Shown in pieces: positions 34,754 through 47,200 of a stretch of DNA of 47,578 nt. Position 1 is the first letter of the stretch, and every line of letters begins with the position of its first letter. The notes under the pieces are model-generated. The model had not been told where the DNA came from and searched no databases. It saw nothing but the letters and a program-made list of their open reading frames with translations. This stretch comes from CAZCVI01 sp964502145. GTDB taxonomy: Bacteria; Acidobacteriota; Aminicenantia; UBA2199. The DNA lies in assembly GCA_964502145.1 (NCBI GenBank), contig CAZCVI010000058.1, positions 1 through 47,578 of the forward strand, in the 5' to 3' direction. A program made the translations under genes and the position numbers.

Positions 34754-35146
34754 CATCAGTGATAAGATAGGGTGATGAAGGCTATAACTTAGATTTCATC
34801 GGCGATGATCCAGGACGTTTCTGGTTAAGATTTCAACAGACAAGGAATAAAAAATGAAATGGTAAGGAAGACTTAACCAGTCGTAAGACTCGGATTCGCT
34901 TTCTATAGCTTTTAATCGCCCGCGAAGAATGCTGATAATACAGCCTTTCAAGAACAACCCCCGTAAAGGCCGCAAATTTCTCTTTTATTTGGAAGCACGG
35001 GTCAATATCGTTTTAGGAGAGATCGTTGAAATTTTGGCCATTTAAAAAGGTCGCCCCAAAAGCATGAATTAATCCATGTTTTGGCGCTTCAATAGGCAAA
35101 AACAAACAGGCTATAGACTATGTGACTGCAATCCGGGCGAGTTAAA
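34754..35146. other. Non-coding stretch between the 22-bp repeat array and the terminator repeat
   Basis: About 390 bp with no supported gene. The only item is a 38-codon frame at 34929-35045 (MLIIQPFKNN...) without a ribosome site, which could be a decayed remnant. I see no RNA gene or promoter that I would defend. Confidence 0.4.
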
Positions 35147-35271
35147 AGAAGACCACAGATTACACAGATTAAAATGATTACCCAGATTGGTTTATTTCTT
35201 TTTGTCACAGTCATCTTTTAATCTGTGTCAATCCTTTAAATCTGTGTAATCTGTGGTCTTCTTTTTTTTTT
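35147..35271. repeat. Inverted-repeat element after the 3997-aa NRPS gene (third family copy)
   Basis: The arms at 35147-35179 and 35230-35262 begin AGAAGACCACAGATTACACA and its complement, followed by a T-run at 35263-35271. It belongs to the same family as the two elements between the AAA-like genes and again stands directly behind a stop codon, consistent with a terminator role. Confidence 0.7.
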
Positions 35272-35277
35272 ATCTAA

Positions 35278-38200
35278 CTATCGGCTGACCTGTATCTCAG
35301 AAAGATGTTGGCTGCTGTCTGCTACCAGGGCGTGCAGAATATGTTCAAGGCGCTTTATTAACTGTTGGATGGTTTCTGGTTTGAACAAGGCGAAATTATA
35401 ATTTAACATGCCGTTTATGGTTTCACCCCGTTCCTCTATAAAAAAAGCCAGATCAAAATGGATGGAGTTCTTGGTGACTTCAGCCGGGGTGATGGTTAGC
35501 TCTGGCAGTTGAAAAGAATCTATATCCAAATTCTGCAATACCAATAATACCTGGAAGATACTGCTGCGACTAGTATCCCGTGCCACAGCCAGTTCTTGAA
35601 GCAACAATTCAAAAGGCAATTGACCATGCGCAAACGCGCCTAAAGTGGTTTCTTTGACCCGTAATAACAACTCGTCCACGCTGGGGTCACCGGATAAATC
35701 GGTACGTAGGACCAACGTATTTAAAAAGTACCCTACCAGTGCTTCGATTTCTGGCCTGTCCCGATTAGCGGAAAAAGTGCCCAGTAAAATATCGGTTTGA
35801 CCGGAATCCAAACACAGCAACGCATTTAAAGCTGCGGCCAGAATCATAAACAATGACAGCTTTTTCTCCTTGGCCAAGGTATTTAAGGCCGTGGTTAATG
35901 GCGGAGTCCAAACAAAAGAAAGCACAGCCCCATCTTGCACACGGAAGGGTTGACGTGGAAAGTCGCTGTGAATGGGGAAATTTGGATTAAAACCCGCTAG
36001 TTTCTCCTGCCAATAGGTGAATAACCCGGACAACACATCACCTTGGAGACGCTCTTTCTGCCAATGGGCATAATCAGCATACTGGATCGGTAATGCTGCG
36101 AGTGCCGGGAGTAATCCCATGGCAAAAGTGGCATACATGGATTTTAGTTCTTTTAAGATGACATTCATGGACCAACCATCGGAAATAATATGGTGCATCA
36201 CCACGGCCAACTTAAACGTGTTCGGGCTGAGCTTAAACAAGGTCACCCGCAGCAACGGTCCCCGGGTCAAATCAAAACCAAGACCAAGCTCTTTATTTAG
36301 ACTACGGCGACACTCCATGTCCAAGGTATTGCCTTGATAACACGCAAGGTCCACCACTTTAAAATACGGGGCGGGTTGGCTTTTAATGTCTTGAAAGGGA
36401 ATTCCATTATGATCTACTTTAAATACAGTGCGCACTATTTCATGACGGGACACGATGGCAGCGAAACTCTTTTTTAAAGCCTCACTATTCAATTCCCCCT
36501 GTAAATCAAAAACAAAGCTCATATTAAAAAATGCAGTATGGGGATTTAATTGTTCCAGCAGCCACAAACGGGTCTGCGAAAAAGACAAGGGCAATGGTAA
36601 CTCGCGGGAGACCACCGGAATCGGTGCCACTATCGCAGCACTCGCACCGCGTACCAATAGCGCTTGTTCGCGAATTGTGGGTTGTTTAAATATTTCGCCC
36701 AGGGTGATGTTCACTGCGAATTCTTTTTGCAACCGCGACACCAACAGGGTCGCTTTTAAAGAGTGGCCCCCCACCTGGAAAAAATGGCTGTTTATATCCA
36801 TGCTCTCGTTAGGTATCCCCAGAACCTCGGACCATATGTTGGCAATTTGGTCTTCCATGGCGTCCCGTGGTTTCTGTGCCGGGCTTGCTAACGCGGTAAG
36901 TACAGGCGAAGGCAAAAGACTCTTGTCCAGTTTCCCATTGGCTGTCAGCGGTATTTTTTCTAAAGGCACAAAATAAGTGGGGATCATATACTCTGGCAAT
37001 GTTTTAGCCAAATACTCCCGCAATGCAGCCATTAGTATTTCTGTATCCGCCACATAATAAGCGGTCAGATATTTTTCACCTTGATCATTTTCGTAAGCCA
37101 GTACAACCGCCTCTTTTAGACTAGGAAAAGAACGCAACACATTCTCAATCTCGCCAACTTCAATTCTGAAACCACGAATCTTCACCTGCCCATCCAAACG
37201 ACCTATAAATTCTATATTGCCATCTGCCCACCACCGGCCCAAATCACCGGAACGATACAGTATGCCATAGGGAGTGTTGATAAACTTCTCTGCGGTTAAT
37301 TCAGGATTATTCAAATACCCCCGCGCCAGGGCAACATCACCAATGCAGATTTCACCGCTAATTCCCAGCGGGACTGGTTTTTGGTATTGATCCAATATAT
37401 AAATCGTCGTATTGGCCAATGGTTTCCCAATCGGTATGGTTTTAGCAAGCGCAGGGATGTTGTCGATAAAATAATAGGAAGCAAAAACCGTTGTTTCTGT
37501 GGGGCCATACACATGGATTAGCTTTCCCTGGCCCAGGTAGGTTAATGCTTGTTTTGCATGTTCAATCGAGACCCGCTCGCCACCGAAAAGTATTTTGCGC
37601 ACCCGGGCCAAACACTCTTTTTCCAAATCCACCAGTACATTAAATAAGGCGGTAGTAATAAAAAACAGGGTCACCTGGTGCTGCACTATCCATTTAGCCA
37701 ATAAGGGAAGGGCCAACAAGGTCTCTTTGGCGACCAAAACCAATGATGCACCATTCAGCAATGCGCCCAAAATATCAAATACGGAACCATCAAACGCATA
37801 ATTAGACAATTGCAACAGACGATCTGCGGGAGTGATATCTATGTATTGGGTATTCTTGATAACACGGGTGGCACTGGCATGACTGATTAATACTCCCTTG
37901 GGCTTGCCAGTGGAACCGGAGGTGTAGATAATGTAGGCGAGATTGGTGGGAGTGATGGGAATTGTGGGAGTGGTGGGAGATATGGGAATTATGGGAGATA
38001 TGGGAATTATGGGAGTTGTTGATTGGATTAGTGTTTGAGTGAGAAGGAATTTAGCGTTGCTGTCGGTTAACATGAAGTGGATACGTTCGGGTGGATAGTC
38101 GGTGTTTATGGGGAGATAGGCGGCACCGGATTTTAAGATGGCTAGAATGGCGATGATCATTTCAATTGAACGGTCCACCATCAGGGCAATGATGGTGTCA

Positions 38201-41200
38201 GGAACTATTCCCTTTTGGGATAAGTGGTGGGATAAATGAGTGGCTTGACTATTTAATTCATGATAGGTGACTTGCTCCCCCTGGGTCCCGATTAAAGCCA
38301 TACGATCCGGGGTGTGTTCGGATTGTTCTGTGAATAATTGCGGGATGGTTTTGGCTTTCGGGTAAGCAGTTGTGGTGTCATTGAATTGGATTAATATCTG
38401 TTCTTTTTCAGCGGGCGTTAATAAGTCGATTTGGCTGGTGCCTATAGTCTTGTTTTGGCTGAGCTGTGCGGCAATTTGCTCAAAATGCTGGCCGATTCGT
38501 TCCACCATGTCCACGTCATAGATGTGGCCATTGGTTTTAAAATGAATGGTGAGTTGTTCACCGGGAGATACGACGACGTTAAAATCATAATGGGTTTGCT
38601 CAAAAGTATCACCCGTGGTTATTTTTAAACCCGTTCCACTTACGCTGGCCATCTGGTCCGATAATGGGTAATTCTCCAAGATAAACAGATGATGGATTAA
38701 ATCTTGTTTTAAAAACGTGTTGGCTTGAATATCTGCCAAAGGATAATAAGAATAGGTTTCACCGATCATGGCGTTTTCCTGCACCTGCGCCAACAAATCA
38801 GCCAATCGCCTGCCACCCTCAAACCGAATACGCACGGGAATGGCATTAATAAATAACCCCACCATCATTTCTACCCCTGCCAATTCAGAAGGACGCCCGG
38901 AGACGACTGTCCCAAACACCACGTCCTCTTGGCCATTGTATTTCCCTAACAAAATCCCCCAAATCACCTGCAAGACTGTATTTAATGTTACGCTATTCTC
39001 GGCAGCCATTGTATTCAGCGCCTTTGTTTTTTCCCGGCTCAAGGCCACCGTGACCTGCTCATTCTGATAACCCGCCTCTGGCAGTAGGTCCATCCGCTTA
39101 GGAAAAACAACCGGTTCTTCATACCCTGCTAAATAGTGCTCCCAATACCGGGCCGATGCGCTTTTATCTTGTTGCTCCAACCATTGAATATAATGTCGAT
39201 ACGGTTTGATCTCTTCCAAACGAGGCTGCCGCTTTTCCAAAAGACTTTGGTATATCTCAAAGAACTCCCGGTTCAATATACCCAAACACCACCCATCCAT
39301 TAAGATATGAAAAAAGCTCCAGATCAATGCAAACTCTAAATTAGCTAAACGAAACAGAGCAACCCGCATCAACACATCCGCACTTAAATCAAAAGACCGT
39401 TGTTTATCCTGCTCTTTAAATTTTAGGATTTCATGCACCCGCTGCTCCCCCATCTGACTCATATCCTGGTAATAAAAATGGATGGCCCGTTCTTTTAACA
39501 CCACCTGCACCGGACGGGGCACCCCTTTATACACAAAAACAGTACGCAATATATCGTGACGCAGAATCAATTCATGCAAGCTTTGTTCCACCAGCGGAAC
39601 TTCCAATTCTCCCACCACGCGCAACGACACCTGCTCAAAGTAAGCATAAGAGGTATTTTCTTTCAGTGAATGAAACAACATGCCTTCTTGCATCGGCGTT
39701 AAGGGATAAATATCTTGCAAGCCAGGATACTCCTGGGTCAAACCGTCTACCCCGGCAATAGACAACCCGCAGCAGGGAAAATCCGCCGGGGTGAAGGCCC
39801 TGGTTTCCCGGCTGACACAAAAAGCAATTAGAGAACCCAGTGCCGTTTGAACATGGTGACTCAAGGCCGTTATAGTTTCCCGTTTGCAATAGCCGTGATT
39901 ATACGCAATACTTATTTCCAGACGTTGCTGGACAATCATACCGGTTACATCCAGATCATATTCGCTAACTTCAGCCAAACTGCGCGTCTCTCCAACTGAT
40001 TCGCGGGCCATTGCAGCAAAAGATAAACGCTCAAATTGCCCCAGATAATTAAAAATAATTTGCGGCTTTAAAGTAAACGTGAGTCCCTGCTTATATTCTG
40101 CTGCGGTAAGATACTTCAATATTCCATACCCCACGCCTTTATTGGGAATCTGGCGCAAGGTTTCCTTGATCTCTTTAAGCTGCCGTTCGTTATCCTGTGC
40201 AAAAGAGACATCCAGCAGTACGGGAAACAAAGCAGTAAACCACCCAACTGTGCGATTAATATCTATGCCGTCAATGATCTCTTCCCGTCCATGCCCTTCA
40301 AGGGCAATTAAGACGCGGTGCTGCCCAAACGTTTCCCGTATTCCTAAAGCCAATGCCGTTAATAAAATATCATTAACCTCCGTGCCAAACGCAAAATGAA
40401 CGCGCGTCAACAGCAACTCCGTTTCAGCCGTGGACAGAGTAAAAGAGATCGGTTCCATTTCCTCCCTTTCGCCGCCTGTCCCCGTCACATCGCTGGGCAA
40501 TGCGGGGATGGTTTGGGATTCCAATTGGGCCCAGTACTCTTTTTCCACCAGGAAGCGCTGTGTGTTGGCGTAGCGTGCCAATTGTTCCGCCCAGAGTTTG
40601 TAAGAATCTGTTTTAGGAGGCAATACCGGTGTTATGCCCCGCCGATAGCCTTCAAGCAGCGTCTCTATATCTTCAAATAAAATTCGCCACGAGACCCCGT
40701 CTACCACCAGATGATGAATCACGATTAATAACCGGTCACCATCGTCCAGATGAAACAACCCTAGCTTCATTAACGGCCCGGTTGCTAAATTTATACTGGC
40801 TTGAAGCGCGTTTATTTTGGTTTGCATAAAGCCGGTACTATCTGTTTGCTTCCTTAAATCGTATTCCTGCAACTCATGATTGGCTTGTTTCACTACCCCG
40901 GTTGTTTTTGTGGCGTAAGTCAAACGCAGGGCATCGTGATGTTCTTGTAAGCGTAAGAATACCCGGGTTAAAATTTCTGTATCCAATTTTTCTGGCACAT
41001 GCAATAACACGGCTTGATTAAAATGATGGGGTGCCGTTTTGATATGTTCAAAAAACCAGTGCTGAATCGGTGTTAATGGCACAGTGCCAGTGACTGCGAC
41101 ATAATCTCCTGGCCGTTCCCGTGTTTTAACCAACGGGGCCAAGCGCGCGATGTCAGGGTGGCGGAAAATATCTTTAACATCCAGTTTATACCCGGCAGTA

Positions 41201-44200
41201 TTCATCCGTGAGACAATCTGAATTGTTTTTATCGAATCCCCACCCAACGCAAAGTAGTTATGATATATCCCAATCGGAGACAGACCCAATACACTCTCCC
41301 AAATCTCCACCAGCTTTTTCTCTATCTCATTTCGTGGTAATATATTGGTTTCCCCCGCTACCAATTGCGGTATGGGCAGAGCTTTGCGGTCCAGTTTCCC
41401 AGTAGTCTTCATTGGGAGTTGTTCCATCTGCACGAAAAAGACCGGGATCATGTAATCGGGCAAATGGTGTAATAAGTATTCCCGCAATTGGGGGTGCGCG
41501 ATTTTTTGTTCGGCTACAAAGTAAGCGCATAAATATTTATCGCCATTCTCTTGGCTTCTGTCCAGCACCACCGCCTCTTTTATTCCTGGAAACATGGTTA
41601 CGCGATTCTCAATTTCTCCCAGTTCAATCCTGAAGCCACGGATTTTCACCTGCTGGTCTACACGCCCCAAGAAATCAATAGTGCCGTCCGGTAAATAGCG
41701 CGCCAAATCACCCGTGCGGTATAACCGGGTTTTAGTGCTGTCGTGAACTTTAAATTTTGCCGCTGTAAGTTCCGGGTTATTCAGATAGCCCCGCGCCACA
41801 CCTTTTCCGCCAATAAATAACTCTCCCACCACACCCAACGGCACCGGGTTTTGCCAGCCATCAAACACATAGGCCGTCGTATTATCAAGAGGTTTCCCAA
41901 TCGGTAACCGGGAGCCTATATGCGTCATGTCCGTGAATTTCATTTCAATCGAAGTCACCGTGGTTTCTGTCGGGCCATATTCATTGTAAAAATCACAACC
42001 CGCACTCCATTGCTGTGCCAAAGAAATAGGACAGACATCACCACCAGCAATCATGCGTTTCAACGAATAGGCACTGTCCAACCCCATACTATTTAAAAAG
42101 GAAGGCACAGCATGAATATGGGTAATTCCTTGTTGCAGCAAAAGCCGGGCGAATGATTCCTTATCTAAAAGTGCTTCTTTAGCCACCAGAACAAGAACCG
42201 CACCGCTAAACAACGCGATAAACATTTGTTCCACGGAGGCATCAAAACAAAGAGAAGAAAATTGCAATACCCGTTCGCGGCTATTTATATTAAAATAGCG
42301 CTGTTGCGCACAAGCCAGATTGACTACAGCACCATGTTCGACTAAAACCCCTTTGGGGGTTCCGCTGGAACCGGAGGTATAAATAATGTAGGCGAGATTA
42401 GTGGGAGGAATGGGAGGAATGGGAATTATGGGAATTCTGGGAATTATGGGAGTGATGGGAGTGATGGGAGTAGCGGCTTGGAGGAATTGTTTGGATAATA
42501 GGATTTTAGCGGCACTGTCTGACAATATATATTGCTTTCGTGCCTCTGGGTAATCGGCGTCAATGGGTAAATACGCTGCCCCGGATTTTAGTATTCCTAG
42601 TATTCCGATAATGGTTTCTATGGAACGTTCTGCTAAAATGGCTACAATATCATTGGGTAACACGCCCCTTTTTATTAAATAATAGGCCAATTGGTTGGAT
42701 TTGTTATTTAATTCATTATAAGTGATTTGGGAAAAGTGGCAGGCGATAACTATGTTATCGGGAGTTCGGGCCGATTGTTCCATGAATAATTCATGGATGG
42801 TTTTATCTATGGGGTAATCCTTGGCCGTGTTGTTAAAGTCATATAATAGGAGAGTCTTTTCAGCAGCCGGGATTATTTCTATGGCGTGTAATCGGGCGTT
42901 TTTGGTTGCCAAGATACCCGAAACCAATTTTTTAAAATAGGCGACAAACCGTGCTATTGTTTCCGCTTTAAACAATTGCCTGTTGTATTCAAACGTGAGC
43001 GCCAGTGTTTCCCCTGTTTCCTGGGCAATTAAGGAGAGATCAAATTTAGCCGACGTGTCTGCAAATGGATAAGGTGTAATGTGCAAACCCGGAACTTCCA
43101 GAACCTGCATCTCGATATTTTGCAGCACCAGCATCGTGTCAAATAACGGGTTACGACTCACATCCCGGGTGACGTTTAAGTCTTCCAACAAATCTTCGTA
43201 TTGGTATTCCTGATTTTCAAAAGCCCTTAAGGTTCTTTCTTTCACCTCAAGCAGAAACAGTATAAATTCTTTCTCCCCTGCCGGATAATTTCGTAATGCC
43301 ACCGTATTCACAAACATACCAATGATTTTTTCCAGCTCATTCGCCCTGCGCCCCGCCACCGGTGTACCAATCACAATATCTTCCCCACCGCTGAGCCGTG
43401 CTAAAAGAATCGTATATAACGCCAACAACACCATAAACAATGTGACACCCGTTTCAGAAACTACCACCCGCACCGCAGCCATTGTTTCCCTGTCCAGTTC
43501 AAAATGAATGCGGTTCCCCGCAAAACTCAACACCCCCGGCCTCCCAAAATCCACGGGCAAATCAAGCACCGGCAATTCCCCGGCAAACACGGTGCGCCAA
43601 TACTCCTTTTGGTTTAAAAGAGCCGCGCTCTTTTTATCCGCCTGTTGTTTTTCCGCGTAATCTTTGTAGCGCAATCGTTGTTCCGGCAAAACCTTACCCT
43701 CATAAAGCGCCATAAATTCCGCCAGTAAAATTTCCGTGGACACCCCATCGGCAATAATATGATGTACATCCACCAGCAATAAAAACTGTTCCGCCGCCAT
43801 TTTTACCAGCCCCAAACGCCACAACGGCGCCTGCGATAAGTCAAAAGGACGCACAAAACCGGGAAAGTTCCCCTCTTTGTATTCAATAGTACGAGTAATC
43901 GCTTCGGTGATACGTTGTTTTGGTTCGCCGTTAATGAGTACAAAAGAGGTTCGCAAACTTTCATGTCGCCGCATCAGTGTCGCCATAGCTTGTTCCAGGC
44001 GGTTTGTGGCCACTGGCCCTTCCAGTATCCAGCCCGAAGACATATTGTACGTGGTTCCTGTGTGCGCCATCGCCCATAAAAAGTACAACCGCTTTTGCGC
44101 CGAGGATAAAACATAATATTCTTTTTCCTCTACCGCGCCAATCATGTCGTATTTTTCCTTGGCCTTGGTGTGGATATATTCGGCCAAGCTACGGATAAAA

Positions 44201-47200
44201 GGTCTTTTAAAAATTTCTGCCAGTGAAATTTTGACGTTAAAATGTTTGGCGATTCGCGAAGCCAACGAGGTCGCTTTTAACGAATGGCCGCCCAATTGGA
44301 AAAAATTGTCATTGATACCAATAGCCGTCTCTTTATTTAATAGTTCAGACCATATTCGCACCAATTTCTCTTCAATCTCATTCCGTGGGCCTTCATAGGG
44401 TGTTCCTGTTGAAAATTCAGGTTCTGGCAAACGCTGTACGTCCAGTTTCCCGTTCACCGTGTAAGGAATCCCTGCCAAGCGCACAAAATAAGCGGGAATC
44501 ATATAATAAGGTAATCGCTCGCCCAAATAAGTCATTAAATGTGCTGTTATCACCGGGTGTTCTGGAACAATATAGGCGCAGAGGTATTTATCCCCGTTTT
44601 TATCTTCTCTGCCAATCACTGCAACCTCTTTGATAACCTCGTGTTTTAACAATTGCGCTTCAATCTCCCCCAACTCAACACGGAACCCCCGTATTTTAAC
44701 CTGCTGGTCTATTCTTCCTAAAAATTCAATATTCCCATCTGCCAACCAGCGGGCCAGATCGCCGGTTTTGTAGATTTTCGCGGACACCGAGGGCAGAACC
44801 GGAAAGTGTTGGTGCGTCAGTTCAGGATTGTTTAAATAACCCAGGGCCAAACAGTCGCCAGCAATACATAATTCGCCCGGCACACCCACCGGTTGCCAAT
44901 ACCCAGCCCGGTCCAAAATAAAAACCCGCACATTCCCCATCGGTTTCCCAATCGGAACAACGGCCAGCGGTTCGTGGCGCGGACAAATATAATAGGTCAT
45001 ATCCACCGTCGCTTCCGTCGGACCATACGCATTAATCAATTGCGCTTGGCTGCGGTTTTCTAGAGCCTCATAAAACGCCGTGACCAATTCAGGGCGCACC
45101 ACCTCTGCCCCGATAAATACCCAGCGCAACGATTGTAAGTGTTGCACCACATTTTCTGCCGCCATAAATTCCAGAAACACCTTTAACGCCGAAGGTACAA
45201 AATCAATCGTCGTTACTTTGTATTTGGCTATTGTATCCAGAATAATCTCCGGCTGATTCTCGCCACCCCGAGCCAACAAACACAACCTGGCACCCGGCAG
45301 AATCCAGCGGAATAATTCACATACCGAGACATCAAACGTAAACGGCGTTTTTTGCAATACCACATCCTGTCGATTCAATTGGTATTTATGCAGCACAAAA
45401 TACAAGCGGTTCACCACCGCTGCATGCGACACCAGTACGCCTTTTGGTTTTCCCGTGGTGCCTGAGGTGTAGATTACATAGGCTGGGGTGATGGGAGTGA
45501 TGGGAATTCTGGGAATTCTGGGAATTATGGGAATTATGAGAGTGGTCTCTTGGATGAATTGTTTGGTTAAGAGGATTTTAGCCGCGCTGTCTGCCAATAT
45601 ATAGTGTTTTCGTTCTTCTGGGAATTCTTGATCAATCGGTAAATAAGCTGCACCGGATTTTAAAATAGCTAAGATGCCAATAATCATTTCAATTGAACGT
45701 TCAGCCAAAATTGCCACAATATTACCCGGCAATACACCATTATTTAATAAATAATAAGCCAATTGATCCGCTTGTGTGTTTAATTTTTGGTAGGTGATGT
45801 AAGCGGAACCGATTAGAGCAATATGATCCGGCGTTCGTTCCGCTTGTTCTATGAATAATTCGTGGATCGTTTTTGTTTTCGGGTAATCCGTGGTCGTGTT
45901 GTTAAAAAGATGTAAGATGTCCTCTTTCTCTGCCGGGGTGATTATTTCTAGGTCGTTAATCAGTAATGTCGGATGATCAAGGATAAATTGCACCATTCGT
46001 TTGAAATGCCCCGCCATATGCGTGACCACTTCCCTGTCCAATACTTCCCGGTTAAAACTAAAATCAACCTCCAGCTCTGCAAAAGGTAAAATCGCCACCG
46101 TTACATCATAATGCGTTTGTTCCACCGTGGCAAAAGAGTTCACTGACAACGAACTACCCCCTGGTACCACATCCGTCAGCGGATAATTTTCAATCACCAC
46201 CAGCGTATCAAATAACGATTCCGTGCCACTGCGCGTGCTATAACTTCGGATGTCAGATAACGGTGTGTTTTCAAATTCTTCCCGTTCGTGCAATTCGACG
46301 TCCAGCCGTGCTAAAGCCGTTTCAATTTTTTCATCCCGTACCGTTTGCACCCGTAGTGGAATCGTATTAATAAACAATCCTACCATCACTTCAATTCCTT
46401 TAATCTTCGCCGAGCGCCCTGACACCGTGGTCCCACAAATCACATCATCACACCCCCCATATTTTTGCAGCACTAGCCCCCAGGCTTCATAAAAAAACGC
46501 CGCCAACGTCACCCGTTTGTCTCGGACAAAACCTTCCAATTGATTTTTTACCGCCTCCGCCAAAACAAACGACACGTGACCTTCCCCTTTTTGTGTGCCG
46601 TGTTTCTTTCTTTTGAGCGGCAATTCCGCCTGCGTGTTTATTCCAGTCAAATACCTGCCCCAGAACTCCGCTTGCCTACCAACCTCTTGGTCTTGAAGCC
46701 ATTTGACATATTCCTTAAACAACGGTTTCACCCGCTGTTGTAGCGTTTTTCCCTGAGACAATCCCTCATAGGCCGCGAAGAATTCCTGCAAAATAATACC
46801 ATTACTCCAGCCATCATAAAGAATATGGTGGTTGCTGATCATCATTTCGTAGCTATCTTCCGTTAACTGGCACAACATAATGCGAAAAGGAACCTCCAAC
46901 AAATCAAAGGAATTCTCCCTGTCTAAATTTTTAAGTTCTTCCAGTCGCGCTTTTTTCCCGTCCGCCTCTTCTTCCGACAGATCATAATACCCAATTTGGC
47001 AGGCGTGTTCTTTTAGAATAATCTGTGCCGGGTTGTCCAGTTTTTCCCAGCGTAGCACCGTGCGTAGCATTTCGTTTGTTTGGATAACCCATTGCCAGGC
47101 TTTTTCAAATACCGTGGCGTCGATTTTCCCGTGAATTTCCAGGCTCAGTTGTTCCAAGTATCCCGAGCTCTTCGGTTCTTTCAAGTGAAAAAAGAGCATC

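Noticed and set aside
34466..34775. Two overlapping 95-98-codon frames through the repeat array
   Set aside because: They are open only because the 22-bp unit lacks stops in those frames; the peptides are pure repeat translations without a ribosome site.
34929..35045. 38-codon frame (MLIIQPFKNN...)
   Set aside because: No ribosome site, no promoter and no recognisable family; kept only as a note in the non-coding stretch.
39241..39330. Inactive C domain (FHILMDG) in module 3 of the 3997-aa NRPS
   Set aside because: Only the first, non-catalytic His is replaced; the second His and the DG are intact, so activity is expected.
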